Shown here: positions 37,724 through 46,156 of the stretch, piece by piece | How the letters are laid out: every line of letters starts with the position of its first letter | Numbering within the stretch: the first letter of the stretch is position 1 | NCBI RefSeq assembly: GCF_018224925.1 | Contig: NZ_JAGTUF010000001.1 | Location: 248,001 to 312,000, forward strand | DNA from: Magnetospirillum sulfuroxidans | GTDB lineage: Bacteria > Pseudomonadota > Alphaproteobacteria > Rhodospirillales > Magnetospirillaceae | DNA length: 64,000 nt | Reading direction: 5' to 3' | Translations under genes and position numbers: made by a program | Notes under the pieces: model-generated | Told to the model about the DNA's origin: nothing | The model's database searches: none | Seen by the model: only the letters and a program-made list of their open reading frames with translations

Positions 37724-38472
37724 GCTTTGAAACCCTGTCGATGGAAAACGCTGACGGTATCTGTACCGTGCGCTTTACCCGAGCACAGGCCGGCAATGCC
37801 ATCAATGCCGCCTTCATCGCCGAATTGTCGGCGGTGGTGGACGCCTGCGCCGCGGCGGATGGGCCGTCGGTGCTGGTGCTGCATGGCTCGGCCGAAGTGT
37901 TTTGCGCGGGCGGCGATTTCCAGGCGACGGCGGCTTCGGACGTGGTCGAGGACCCGGCGCCGCTGTACGAATTATGGCAACGTCTGGCGACGGGGCCGTT
38001 CATCGCCATCGCCTGCGTACGCGGTCGGGTCAATGCCGGCGGTGTTGGGCTGGTTGCCGCTTGCGATATCGTCTTGGCTGAAAGCACGGCCAGTTTCGCC
38101 TTGTCGGAATTGCTGTTCGGTCTGTTTCCGGCCTGTGTTTTGCCGTTTCTGGTGCGCCGTGTCGGTGTGCAAAAAGCCCATTATCTGACGCTGTCGACCC
38201 AGGCGATCAGCGCCGCCCAAGCCCTGGAGTGGGGCTTGGCCGACGGTGTCGCCGACCCGGTGGAAGATGCCTTGCGCAAGCATCTGCTGCGGCTGCGCCG
38301 ATTGAACAAAGCGGCTGTCGGCGGCTATAAGGCCCACATGGCCGGCTTGGCCGGTCTAGAGGCGGCCAAGCCGGCGGCGTTGGCCGCCAATCGAACCATG
38401 TTCAGCGATCCGGCCATCCGCGCCGGCATTCGCCGCTATGTGGCTGAACGGAAATTCCCCTGGGAAGATTAG
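37720..38472 (+). CDS. enoyl-CoA hydratase-like dehydratase (PksH type, ECH1)
   Basis: The 250-residue crotonase-fold protein has CAGGDF (oxyanion region), VRGRVNAGGVGLVAACDIV and SELLFGLFPACVLPFL, the latter typical of PksH. It dehydrates the HMG-ACP intermediate; the decarboxylating partner (ECH2) is embedded in module 5 of the large PKS. It is the last gene of the plus-strand operon and its ATG overlaps the KS stop. Confidence 0.93.
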   Translation: MSFETLSMENADGICTVRFTRAQAGNAINAAFIAELSAVVDACAAADGPSVLVLHGSAEVFCAGGDFQATAASDVVEDPAPLYELWQRLATGPFIAIACVRGRVNAGGVGLVAACDIVLAESTASFALSELLFGLFPACVLPFLVRRVGVQKAHYLTLSTQAISAAQALEWGLADGVADPVEDALRKHLLRLRRLNKAAVGGYKAHMAGLAGLEAAKPAALAANRTMFSDPAIRAGIRRYVAERKFPWED

Positions 38473-38476
38473 AGAG

Positions 38477-38644
38477 CGTGTTCACACGCGACAAGCCCGA
38501 GCGGCGTTTGAGCCGCCCGGCACGGGCCAAAACGTGTTCACACGCGACAAGCCCGAGTGGCGTCTGAGCCACCCGGCACGGGCCAAAGCGTGTTCACACG
38601 CGACAAGCCCGAGCGGCGTCTGAGCCACCCGGCACGGGCCGGCG
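38477..38644. repeat. three 56-bp tandem repeats between convergent genes
   Basis: A 56-bp unit begins at 38477, 38533 and 38589; the copies differ at only a few positions. Each starts with the palindromic CGTGTTCACACG (5-bp arms CGTGT/ACACG) and ends with ggcacgggcc. The array fills the gap between the end of the polyketide operon and the convergent gamma-glutamyltransferase-like gene. It could act as a bidirectional terminator, a protein-binding array or a dispersed intergenic element. No gene is supported here. Confidence 0.85.
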
Positions 38645-38651
38645 CCTTTTA

Positions 38652-40241
38652 TCAGAATCCGGCAACGGCTCCGTCGCTGCGGGGGTCGGTGGCGCCTTCC
38701 AGCCAGCCATCGGCCTGGCGGACGATGGCGCCGGCATGCCCCATGGTGGAGGAGAACGCCGGATACAGTTCCACCGCATGGCCGGCGGCGCGCAAGGCGT
38801 CGACCAGTTCAGGGGCGAAGCGGTTTTCCAGCTTCAAGCTGACGCTGTTCTCGCCCCAGGTGCGGCCCAGCAGCCAGCGCGGCGCGCTGACCGCTTGTTG
38901 CAGCGGTTGGCCGAACAGAACATGGCGGCTGAACAGCGCCGATTGGGTTTGCGGCTGACCTTCGCCGCCCATGGTGCCGTAGACCATGGTACGGCCGTCA
39001 TCCAAATGGGCCATGGCCGGATTGAGGGTATGGAACGGCTTGCGGCCGGGCTTGAGGGCGTTCCAGCCGTTCTCGGCCAGGCGGAAGCTGGCGCCGCGAT
39101 TTTGCCAGATCAGGCCGGTGCGCGGCAGCACGACGCCGGAACCGAACTCGAAATAGATGCTTTGGATGAAGCTGACGGCGCGACCCTCGCCGTCGATCGC
39201 TCCCATCCAGGTGGTGTCGCCGCCGCTGGGCGGCGCCGGCCAAGGGGCGGCGACGGCGGGGTCGATGCGGGCGGCCAATTGGTCAAGCCGGACCGGATCA
39301 AGCCAGCTTTCCACCGGCTCGGGCATATAAGCGGGATCGCCGACCACCCGGTCGCGCACCAGGAAGGCTTGCTTGGTCGCTTCGACCAGACCGTGGATAT
39401 GGGCGAAGCCTTCCGCTTCGCCGACGCCCAGGCGGTCGAACAAAGCCAAGATCATCAGCGAAGCCAAGCCTTGTGTCGGCGGCGGGAAATTATAAAGCTG
39501 GCCGCAGCTCAGCCGCACACTGAGCGCTTGGCGCCGCTGCGCCTGATGGGCGGCGAGATCGGCGGCGACCAGCGGCGAGCCGACCTCGGCCAGATCGGCG
39601 GCGATGTCGGCGGCCAGGGCGCCCCGGTAAAAACCGTCCAGGCCGTCGCCGACCAGACGACGCAAGGTGCGGGCCAGTTCCGGCAGGCGCAGCACCGCAC
39701 CTTCGGCCGGAGCGGCGCCGTCGCGCAGGAAATGATCGGCGAAACCGGGGACGGTGGCCAGTTCGTCACGTTTCGCCATTGTCAGTTCATGCTGGGACTG
39801 GGTCACCGCCATGCCGGTCTCGGCGTGAAAAATCGCCTCTTCGAGCAAGCGGGCCAGGGGTAAGGGCTTGCCCCACGGACTCGCCTCGGCCAAGGCGGCC
39901 TGCCAACCCGAGACGGTGCCGGCCACGGTATTGGCGGCCAGGCCGCCACGCCACGGCACCGCGTCAAGCCCGGCCTTGTGATAAAGCGCCACATCGACAT
40001 TGCGGCCGGCGGCGCCGCAAGCGTCGATGGCCACCGGGGCGCGGCCCGGTTCGGCGATCAGCCAAAAGCCATCGCCGCCCAGGCCGGTCATGTGCGGATA
40101 GACCACCGGCAAGGTGGCGGCCATGGCCACCACCGCCTCGACGGCGTTGCCGCCGTCGCGCAGGACCGACAGCCCGGCTTGCGAGGCGAGATGGTGGGGC
40201 GCGGTGACCATGCCGCGACGGCTGCGGGGGGTAAACAGCAT
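38652..40241 (-). CDS. gamma-glutamyltransferase family protein (Ntn hydrolase)
   Basis: The 529-residue protein covers the gamma-glutamyltranspeptidase fold: N-terminal HLASQAGLSVLRDGGNAVEA, GLGGDGF, and the probable autocatalytic and nucleophilic Thr343 in GGDTTWMGAID. The usual TTH motif reads TTW. No signal peptide is visible, so it is probably cytoplasmic, unlike classical periplasmic GGT. It lies 13 nt after the TauE-like gene in the TRAP operon. A role in hydrolysing gamma-glutamyl or related amides of an imported compound is inferred. An acylase of the same family is the alternative. Confidence 0.87.
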   Translation of the reverse strand: MLFTPRSRRGMVTAPHHLASQAGLSVLRDGGNAVEAVVAMAATLPVVYPHMTGLGGDGFWLIAEPGRAPVAIDACGAAGRNVDVALYHKAGLDAVPWRGGLAANTVAGTVSGWQAALAEASPWGKPLPLARLLEEAIFHAETGMAVTQSQHELTMAKRDELATVPGFADHFLRDGAAPAEGAVLRLPELARTLRRLVGDGLDGFYRGALAADIAADLAEVGSPLVAADLAAHQAQRRQALSVRLSCGQLYNFPPPTQGLASLMILALFDRLGVGEAEGFAHIHGLVEATKQAFLVRDRVVGDPAYMPEPVESWLDPVRLDQLAARIDPAVAAPWPAPPSGGDTTWMGAIDGEGRAVSFIQSIYFEFGSGVVLPRTGLIWQNRGASFRLAENGWNALKPGRKPFHTLNPAMAHLDDGRTMVYGTMGGEGQPQTQSALFSRHVLFGQPLQQAVSAPRWLLGRTWGENSVSLKLENRFAPELVDALRAAGHAVELYPAFSSTMGHAGAIVRQADGWLEGATDPRSDGAVAGF

Positions 40242-40254
40242 GACGAAGCTCTTT

Positions 40255-41079
40255 CTAGGTGAGAATTGAATAGAACATGCGGGCCGCGGTCAGGGCCAAG
40301 AACACGGCAAAGGCCCGGCGCAAGGCCTGGGTGTTCAGCTTGTGGGCCAGTTTGGCGCCGATGGGGGCCAAGGTCATCGAGGTCGGCAAGATCAGCGCCA
40401 CCCCCAGCAGGTTGATGTAGCCCAAGCTGAACGGCGGTCGGCCCTCGACGTTCCAGCCGGTCAGGATGAAGCCGATGGCGCCGGGGATGGCGATGATGAA
40501 GCCGATGGCGGCGGCGGTGCCCACCGCCCGGTGGATGGGAAAGCGGAACAGCGTCAGGGTTGGCACCGACAAGGTGCCGCCGCCGATGCCCATCATCGAC
40601 GACAAACCGCCGATGACGATGCCGATGACGGCGCGCAATGGATTTTTGGGCAGATCCTCGGCGATATGCCAATCCTTGTTGCCGAACGCCATGTGCACGG
40701 CGACCAGCGAGGCGACCACGGCGAACACGCCGGTCAAGGCCGGGCCGCGCACATAGCCGGCCAGGGCGGTGCCGATGATCACGCCGATCAGGATGAACGG
40801 CCCCCATTGCTTCAACAAGGCGATATCCACCGCCCCCTTGCGCCAATGGCTGCGGGTCGAACTGACCGAGGTGGCGATGATGGTGGCCAGCGAGGTGCCC
40901 ACCGCCACATGCATGCGGACATGTTCGTCCAGACCCATGGTGGTGAACAGGTGAAACAGCACCGGGACGATGACGATGCCGCCACCGACGCCGAGCAAAC
41001 CGGCGGCGAGGCCGCCGGCGGCCCCGGCGGCCAGCAAGATGGCCGCCAGTACGGCCAGATTGGACAGATCAGTTTCCAT
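40255..41079 (-). CDS. TauE/SafE-family membrane permease
   Basis: The 274-residue integral membrane protein has about eight hydrophobic segments and the family's GLLGVGGGIVIVPVL near the N-terminus, with a second glycine-rich repeat (SSMMGIGGGTLSVPTL) in the C-terminal half. The family moves sulfite, sulfoacetate or related anions. It lies between TRAP-M (3-nt gap) and the GGT-like gene, so it should act with them. The substrate is unknown. Confidence 0.88.
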   Translation of the reverse strand: METDLSNLAVLAAILLAAGAAGGLAAGLLGVGGGIVIVPVLFHLFTTMGLDEHVRMHVAVGTSLATIIATSVSSTRSHWRKGAVDIALLKQWGPFILIGVIIGTALAGYVRGPALTGVFAVVASLVAVHMAFGNKDWHIAEDLPKNPLRAVIGIVIGGLSSMMGIGGGTLSVPTLTLFRFPIHRAVGTAAAIGFIIAIPGAIGFILTGWNVEGRPPFSLGYINLLGVALILPTSMTLAPIGAKLAHKLNTQALRRAFAVFLALTAARMFYSILT

Positions 41080-41082
41080 GCG

Positions 41083-42405
41083 TCACCAACCGATGGCCTT
41101 GGGCAGCCACGTGGCCACCTTGGGATAGAAGAAAACCAGCATCAGGGATACGCCTTGCAAGAAGATGAAGGGGATGACGCCGCGATAGATGTCGGTGGTG
41201 GCCACCGATTTCGGCGCGACGCCGCGCAGGAAGAACAAGGACCAGCCAAACGGCGGGGTCAGGAAGCTGCTTTGCAGGTTCAGGGCGATCAGCACCGCCA
41301 CCCACACCAGATCGACGCCGGCATTTTGCAAGATGGGCAGGAACAGGGGCACGGCGATGTAGCTGATCTCGATCCATTCGATGAAGAAGCCCAAGACGAA
41401 GATGATCAACATCATGAACCAGATGTCGGCGTTGATGCCGCCGGGGACCAACTCGAACAGGTCGTGCACCAATTGCTCGCCTTGCAGGCCGCGAAAGGCC
41501 AACGAGAACACCTGCGAGCAGATCAGGATGAAGAACATTCCCGCCGTGGTCTTGGCGGTGGCCAAGACGGTGTCGCGCAGAACCTTCAGGCTGAAGCGGC
41601 GGGAGATGGCGGCGACCAGGATCGAGCCCAAGGCCCCCATGGAGGCGGCTTCGGTGGGGGCGGCGATTCCGCCGATGATCGAGCCCAGCACGGCGACGAT
41701 CAGGCCGATGGGCGGCAAACCGACCTTCAGCACCTTGATCCACAAATCCTTGCGGGCCAGCGCGTCGCGTTCCTCGAGCGGCACGGTGGGGGCGCGATGC
41801 GGCTGCAACCAGCCGATCATCAGGATATAAAGGATGTAGATGCCGGCCAACAGCAGGCCCGGCAGCATGGCGGCGGCGAACAAGGTGCCCACCGATTGAC
41901 CCAGGATGTCGCCCAGCAGGATCAGCACCAGACTGGGCGGGATGATCTGCCCCAACGAGCCCGAGGCGCAGATGGCGCCGCAGGCCAGCTTGGGGTCATA
42001 GCCACGGCGCAGCAGCGCCGGCAGGGTCAGCAGGCCCAAGGTCACCACGGTGGCGCCGACGATGCCGGTGGTCGCCCCCATCAGCACGCCGACGACGATG
42101 ATGCCGACGCCCATGCCGCCGCGCAGATTGCCCGACAGATGGCCGATGACGTCCATCAGTTCCTCGGCGACGCGGGATTTTTCCAGCATCATGCCCATGA
42201 ACACGAAAAGCGGGATGGCGATCATGGTGTAATTGCCGGTGACGCCGAAGATACGCGCCGGCAGCAATTGAAACAAGGTATCGCCAAAACCAAGATAGCC
42301 GAAGAAAAACCCGGTTACCGCCAAGGTCAAGGCCACTGGAATGCCGGCGGTCAACAAGACGAAGAACGAGACCAGACAAAGGATGGCGAGAATTTCGTTA
42401 CTCAT
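41083..42405 (-). CDS. dctM: TRAP transporter large membrane subunit (DctM)
   Basis: The 440-residue protein has about 12 membrane segments and typical DctM features (GIPVALTLAVTG, FVFMGMMLEKS, IIPPSL). It forms the transport channel with DctQ and takes substrate from the periplasmic DctP, driven by a sodium gradient. Its ATG overlaps the dctQ stop. Confidence 0.95.
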   Translation of the reverse strand: MSNEILAILCLVSFFVLLTAGIPVALTLAVTGFFFGYLGFGDTLFQLLPARIFGVTGNYTMIAIPLFVFMGMMLEKSRVAEELMDVIGHLSGNLRGGMGVGIIVVGVLMGATTGIVGATVVTLGLLTLPALLRRGYDPKLACGAICASGSLGQIIPPSLVLILLGDILGQSVGTLFAAAMLPGLLLAGIYILYILMIGWLQPHRAPTVPLEERDALARKDLWIKVLKVGLPPIGLIVAVLGSIIGGIAAPTEAASMGALGSILVAAISRRFSLKVLRDTVLATAKTTAGMFFILICSQVFSLAFRGLQGEQLVHDLFELVPGGINADIWFMMLIIFVLGFFIEWIEISYIAVPLFLPILQNAGVDLVWVAVLIALNLQSSFLTPPFGWSLFFLRGVAPKSVATTDIYRGVIPFIFLQGVSLMLVFFYPKVATWLPKAIGW

Positions 42406-42953
42406 ATGGCTTCTTCCTGTCCATGCGGGGCGATCTCGGCCTGTAGCGGCGTGCCGGTGGCCAGGCTGACCATGGCGCGCAAGGCGGCGGCTGACGATTG
42501 GATCGCCAGCAGGGCGAAGCCCAGCGGAATGAACGCTTTCAGCACCCAGCGAAACGGCAGGCCGCCGGGATCGGGGGAGCCTTCACCGACGGCGAAGGAC
42601 TGGCCGACATAGCCGATGGACAGCAAGACCAGAATCACCGCCATGGCCAGGACCAGAAGATGGGTGACGATCTCGATCGACGCCTTAACCCCATGGGGAA
42701 AGCGGGCGAAGATGAAATCGACCCGGACATGGCCTTCTTGCTGGATGGCGTAAGACATGCCGAGCAAGATGATCGGCGACATCAGATGCCATTCCAGTTC
42801 CTGCGCCCAGACCGCGCCGGTGTTGAAGGCGTAGCGCAACAAGACGTTGCTTGCCATCACCACCACCAGGACGAAATTCGTCCAGGCGGAGGCGCGGCCG
42901 ACGCGCTCGACCACACGGTCGAGAACGCCGGCCAAAGTCAGAAGCGCCCCCAT
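42402..42953 (-). CDS. dctQ: TRAP transporter small membrane subunit (DctQ)
   Basis: The 183-residue protein has four hydrophobic segments and the usual central region (YAFNTGAVWAQELEWHL...GMSYAIQQEGHVRVD). It starts 4 nt after the dctP stop and overlaps dctM. It bridges DctM in the TRAP membrane complex. Confidence 0.94.
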   Translation of the reverse strand: MGALLTLAGVLDRVVERVGRASAWTNFVLVVVMASNVLLRYAFNTGAVWAQELEWHLMSPIILLGMSYAIQQEGHVRVDFIFARFPHGVKASIEIVTHLLVLAMAVILVLLSIGYVGQSFAVGEGSPDPGGLPFRWVLKAFIPLGFALLAIQSSAAALRAMVSLATGTPLQAEIAPHGQEEAI

Positions 42954-42957
42954 GGCG

Positions 42958-44055
42958 CTAGGTGAGCTTCAAGCGGTTGCGAAGCTGGTTTTGGTAAACC
43001 GCTTCGGAAATGCCCGACCACTTGTCGTGGGTGGCCTTGAAGTTGAAATAGGAGTCGTGGACCTTTTTCACCATCGGATCCTTGGCGACCGCGTCGGACA
43101 GCACTTGGCTGGTGGCCTCGGCCAGCTTGTCGACCAGGGCGTCGGGCAACGGTTGGGCGATGACCCCCTGATTGGTGACCAGATCGTTCAAGGCCTCGGC
43201 ATTGGTCGCCTCGCACCAGGATTGGCTGATGATGGTGCAGGCCGAGGCGGCGGCGCGGACAATGGCCTGAAGGTCGGCCGGCAGGGATTCCCACGCCTTG
43301 CGGTTGACGATCAGCTCGGTGACGTTTTCGGGTTCGTGCCAGCCGGTGGTGTAATAGTACTTGGCGGCTTTTTGCAGGCCCAGGCGCCGGTCCTGATAGG
43401 GGCCGACGAATTCGGCGGCATCGATGACGCCGCGTTCCAGCGCCGGGAAGATCTCGCCGCCGGGCAGCAGCTTCACATCGACGCCCAAGGTGGCGTAGAC
43501 CTTGCCGGCCAAGCCGGCGATACGCATCTTCAGACCCTTCAAATCATCGACGGTGTTGATCGGCTTGCGGAACCAGCCGGTCATCTGGATGCCGGTGTTG
43601 CCCACCGACATGGGGACCAGATCGAAGGGGGCGTACAATTCCTCCCACAATTTCTGTCCGCCGCCATGGTACAGCCACGACGTCATGCCCTGGAAATTCA
43701 GGCCGAAGGGAACGGTGGTGAAGTATTGGGCGGCGAAGGTCTTGCCGGCCCAGAAATAGGCGTTGCCGATATTCATCTCGACCGTGCCCTTGGACACGGC
43801 GTCAAAGCCTTCCAGGGCGGGGATCAGCTCGCCGGCGGCGAATTGCTGGATATTGAGGCGGCCACCCGACATCTCGCGGACCATGCGGGCGAAATCGGCC
43901 GGGCTGCCCGGACCGGTCACATAGAATGGTGAGCCGGGGCCATAGGCATTGGTCATCTTCCAATTATAGGTCTTCTCGGCTCTGGCGATGGCCGGAGCCG
44001 CCAAGGTGCCCGCCGCCCCCAGCATACCCGCCTTCAGTATCGACCGTCTGTTCAT
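42958..44055 (-). CDS. dctP: TRAP transporter periplasmic binding protein (DctP/TakP-like)
   Basis: The 365-residue protein starts at an ATG preceded by AAGGAG. The N-terminus (NRRSILKAG, then a hydrophobic run ending AIARA) looks like a twin-arginine signal peptide. The body resembles the 2-oxo-acid/monocarboxylate TRAP binding proteins (FAAGELIPALEGFDAVSKG, GVIDAAEFVGPYQD). First gene of the dctPQM-tauE-ggt operon; the upstream gap holds a GntR-type palindrome. Confidence 0.93.
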   Translation of the reverse strand: MNRRSILKAGMLGAAGTLAAPAIARAEKTYNWKMTNAYGPGSPFYVTGPGSPADFARMVREMSGGRLNIQQFAAGELIPALEGFDAVSKGTVEMNIGNAYFWAGKTFAAQYFTTVPFGLNFQGMTSWLYHGGGQKLWEELYAPFDLVPMSVGNTGIQMTGWFRKPINTVDDLKGLKMRIAGLAGKVYATLGVDVKLLPGGEIFPALERGVIDAAEFVGPYQDRRLGLQKAAKYYYTTGWHEPENVTELIVNRKAWESLPADLQAIVRAAASACTIISQSWCEATNAEALNDLVTNQGVIAQPLPDALVDKLAEATSQVLSDAVAKDPMVKKVHDSYFNFKATHDKWSGISEAVYQNQLRNRLKLT

Positions 44056-44249
44056 TGCCCGCTCCTTGTGGTGGTGCTGTGTATTTAGACAACCGAAAGG
44101 CTCTTCATGCTGTTTGAGCCCTCGGCTGCCTTGATCCAAAAGCAAGGGCCGTGCCACATTGTTAACCTGTTGATCAGGAAAGAAAAAATCATTTTCCCTT
44201 GGATCGTTGGGGCGGGGCGGTGATCAACAAAGGATCACAAGATTAAATT

Positions 44250-44259
44250 TGGTATACCA
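44250..44259. promoter_or_regulatory. probable GntR (FCD subfamily) operator TGGTATACCA
   Basis: TGGTATACCA is a perfect 10-bp palindrome matching the TGGT-N-ACCA style of FadR/FCD-type GntR operators. It lies about 195 bp upstream of dctP and just downstream of a GntR/FCD gene, making that regulator the likely ligand. Confidence 0.6.
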
Positions 44260-44315
44260 TTTTAAATCGGTTATCTAGTTGAAAATAATGATTAAAATAT
44301 GTTCGCAGCCGCACA

Positions 44316-44334
44316 ACGCCTAAAAAATAGGCGT
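44316..44334. terminator. inverted repeat ACGCCTA/TAGGCGT downstream of the GntR gene
   Basis: Seven-base arms (44316-44322 and 44328-44334) enclose a five-base A loop, 38-57 nt after the GntR stop. A T run precedes rather than follows it on the minus strand, so it is a weak terminator candidate. It could instead be a regulatory site. Confidence 0.35.
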
Positions 44335-44372
44335 GCGTTCAAAAAAAGGGCGCTGGCCGAGTAAGGAGGGGA

Positions 44373-45056
44373 TCAGGCGTCGGGATGGGCGGTGACGCGA
44401 TAGCGTTCAGCCGCTTCATGCGAGGAATGGATATGCGCGCGCATGCAGGCGGCGGCGGCGTCGGCGTCGCCGCGCAAGATGGCCTCGACGATGGCTTGGT
44501 GCTCTTCGAACGAGGCGCTGATGCGGATGGGCAATTTGAACTGGGCGCGGCGGAACGGGGCGACGCGGCCGCGCATGGCCAAGGTGGTTTCGACCATCTG
44601 TTGATTGTGGCAGCCACGAAAGATGGCGGCATGGAATTCCAGGTTGAAGGCGTCGTAACGGTCGCTTTGGCCGCGACTGACCGCCTCCATGCTGGCCACA
44701 TGCATGGCTTCCAATTGGCGGCGTTCCTCGGCGACCATGCGGAGGGCGGCCAAGCGGGCGCAGCTTGCCTCTAATTCACCGGCCAATTCGAACATTTCCC
44801 GCACCTGATCGGAATCGACACGGGCGACGAACACGCCGCGATGGGGGTGGCTTTCCACCAATCCGGTCACCGCCAATTGTTTCAGCGCTTCGCGCACCGG
44901 GGTGCGCGACATGCCCCATTGCGCCGCCAGCAGGCGTTCGTCCAGGCGGGTGCCGGGCAGCAGGCGGCCGGCCAGGATATCGTCGGCCAAGGATCGGCGC
45001 AGTTCTGGCGCCAAGGTTCGGCGCGGTTCCGGCGGGGCGGCAGGGGCGGGGGGCAT
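44373..45056 (-). CDS. GntR-family transcriptional regulator, FCD subfamily
   Basis: The 227-residue protein has a winged helix at residues about 15-80 (GTRLDERLLAAQWGMSRTPVREALKQL) and an FCD ligand domain with metal-type His residues (FNLEFHAAIF, EHQAIVEAI, RAHIHSS). It precedes the TRAP operon on the same strand and probably responds to the transported organic acid or its catabolite. Confidence 0.93.
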   Translation of the reverse strand: MPPAPAAPPEPRRTLAPELRRSLADDILAGRLLPGTRLDERLLAAQWGMSRTPVREALKQLAVTGLVESHPHRGVFVARVDSDQVREMFELAGELEASCARLAALRMVAEERRQLEAMHVASMEAVSRGQSDRYDAFNLEFHAAIFRGCHNQQMVETTLAMRGRVAPFRRAQFKLPIRISASFEEHQAIVEAILRGDADAAAACMRAHIHSSHEAAERYRVTAHPDA

Positions 45057-45124
45057 GGGGTAAATGTCCTTAGTTTCAAGGAGTGACGCGGACGCGCGCT
45101 TTCCGGCTTAAGGTGCCGGTTCGC

Positions 45125-46039
45125 TTAAAACATCTTTCCGAACACCAGCGGCAACCACAGCAGCGCCGCCAGGGTGGATAGCGCCACCGCCACCGCCGCG
45201 CGGTCGGGGTGGATGTTGCGCAAGGTGGCGTGGACCACGGTGACGGCGGCCATGGGGGTCAGGCTTTCGATCAACAGAACCTGATGGCCGACATTGGAAA
45301 AGGCGTGCAGCCATGTCCGGTCAAAGACGATAAAGGCCGCCGCCAAAGCCGGCCACAGCAGAAATTTCCACGCGAAGGTGAAGCCGATGAAGCCGAAATC
45401 AAGGCGAAAGCGGCTTAGGCCGGCCAGACCCAGGCCAACGATCATCATGCCGACGGCGGAAAAACCGCCGGCCAGCAAATCCACCGTCTGCGGGACATAG
45501 CCGGGCAAGACGATCTGATTGGCGTTGAGGCTCAGTCCAATCCAACAGGCATGCAGTCCGGGATATTTCAGCACCCGGAGCAGCGCCCCTTTCCAGGTGG
45601 CGTCGCCACGGCTCATGATGAAAAAGCCGACCGAGTTTTCATAGGCGGTAAAGCCGAACGACACCAAAACCACATAGGGCAGGGATTCGGGACCGATCAG
45701 CGCCAGGCAGGCGGGAATGCCGAAAAAGCCGGTATTGCCGGTGGCCACGCTGAAGGCGCTCAACCGCTCGCGGCCGTCACGCCAAAACCGCGAGGCTATC
45801 GGCAAGGCGATCCAGGCGGCAAGGCAGGCGGCGGCCAGAATGGCGAAGGGCAGCACCAGCATGGCGCCTTCCAGCTTGGCCGCGTAAAAACCCTTGAACA
45901 CCACCGCCGGGGACAGCACATAAAGCGACAATTTGCCGATATCTTGGCTTTTGACGCCCAAAAAGCGGCCCAAGGCAAAACCGATAGCCACAAGCAGATA
46001 AAGCGGGATCAGTTTCACCGCAAGCGAGGTGTCGGTCAT
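45125..46039 (-). CDS. AEC-family permease (auxin efflux carrier / malate permease type)
   Basis: The 304-residue membrane protein has about ten hydrophobic segments and the family's typical N-terminus (LIPLYLLVAIGFALGRF), the central ATGNTGFFGIPACLAL and a C-terminal ESLTPMAAVTVVHA. It probably transports an organic acid. It sits upstream of the GntR gene on the same strand and diverges from the aldolase gene. Confidence 0.88.
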   Translation of the reverse strand: MTDTSLAVKLIPLYLLVAIGFALGRFLGVKSQDIGKLSLYVLSPAVVFKGFYAAKLEGAMLVLPFAILAAACLAAWIALPIASRFWRDGRERLSAFSVATGNTGFFGIPACLALIGPESLPYVVLVSFGFTAYENSVGFFIMSRGDATWKGALLRVLKYPGLHACWIGLSLNANQIVLPGYVPQTVDLLAGGFSAVGMMIVGLGLAGLSRFRLDFGFIGFTFAWKFLLWPALAAAFIVFDRTWLHAFSNVGHQVLLIESLTPMAAVTVVHATLRNIHPDRAAVAVALSTLAALLWLPLVFGKMF

Positions 46040-46156
46040 GGAAGGGGGCTGTCCTCGGAAAAAAAAGCGGGTGTGGCGGGCCTGTGCACGGGCGCCCGGA
46101 TGGGGTAAGCTTTCGGCCTTGTCGCAGATGGTGCCCTCAAACGGAGCGTCCTGGCA
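46040..46156. promoter_or_regulatory. divergent promoter region, AEC carrier / aldolase
   Basis: The 117-nt gap between divergent starts must contain both promoters. GGAG lies before the aldolase ATG. No operator was recognised. Confidence 0.4.

Larger units (their letters stand above)
44056..44372. promoter_or_regulatory. promoter region of the TRAP operon
   Basis: This 317-nt gap between the GntR stop and dctP is A+T-rich at 44230-44310, unlike its surroundings. It holds the TGGTATACCA palindrome and a hairpin (both listed). It is the likely control region of the five-gene operon. Confidence 0.6.

Noticed and set aside
38477-38644. CRISPR array
   Set aside because: The units are contiguous 56-bp repeats with no variable spacers, and no cas genes are present.
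38438-38958. Short plus-strand frames across the 56-bp repeats (peptides such as FTRDKP...)
   Set aside because: The peptide pattern comes from the tandem repeat itself. No ribosome site and no independent coding support.
40342-42612. Long plus-strand open frame opposite the TRAP and TauE genes
   Set aside because: Its composition is Gln/Asp/His-rich and it mirrors membrane genes with clear motifs. It is a shadow frame.
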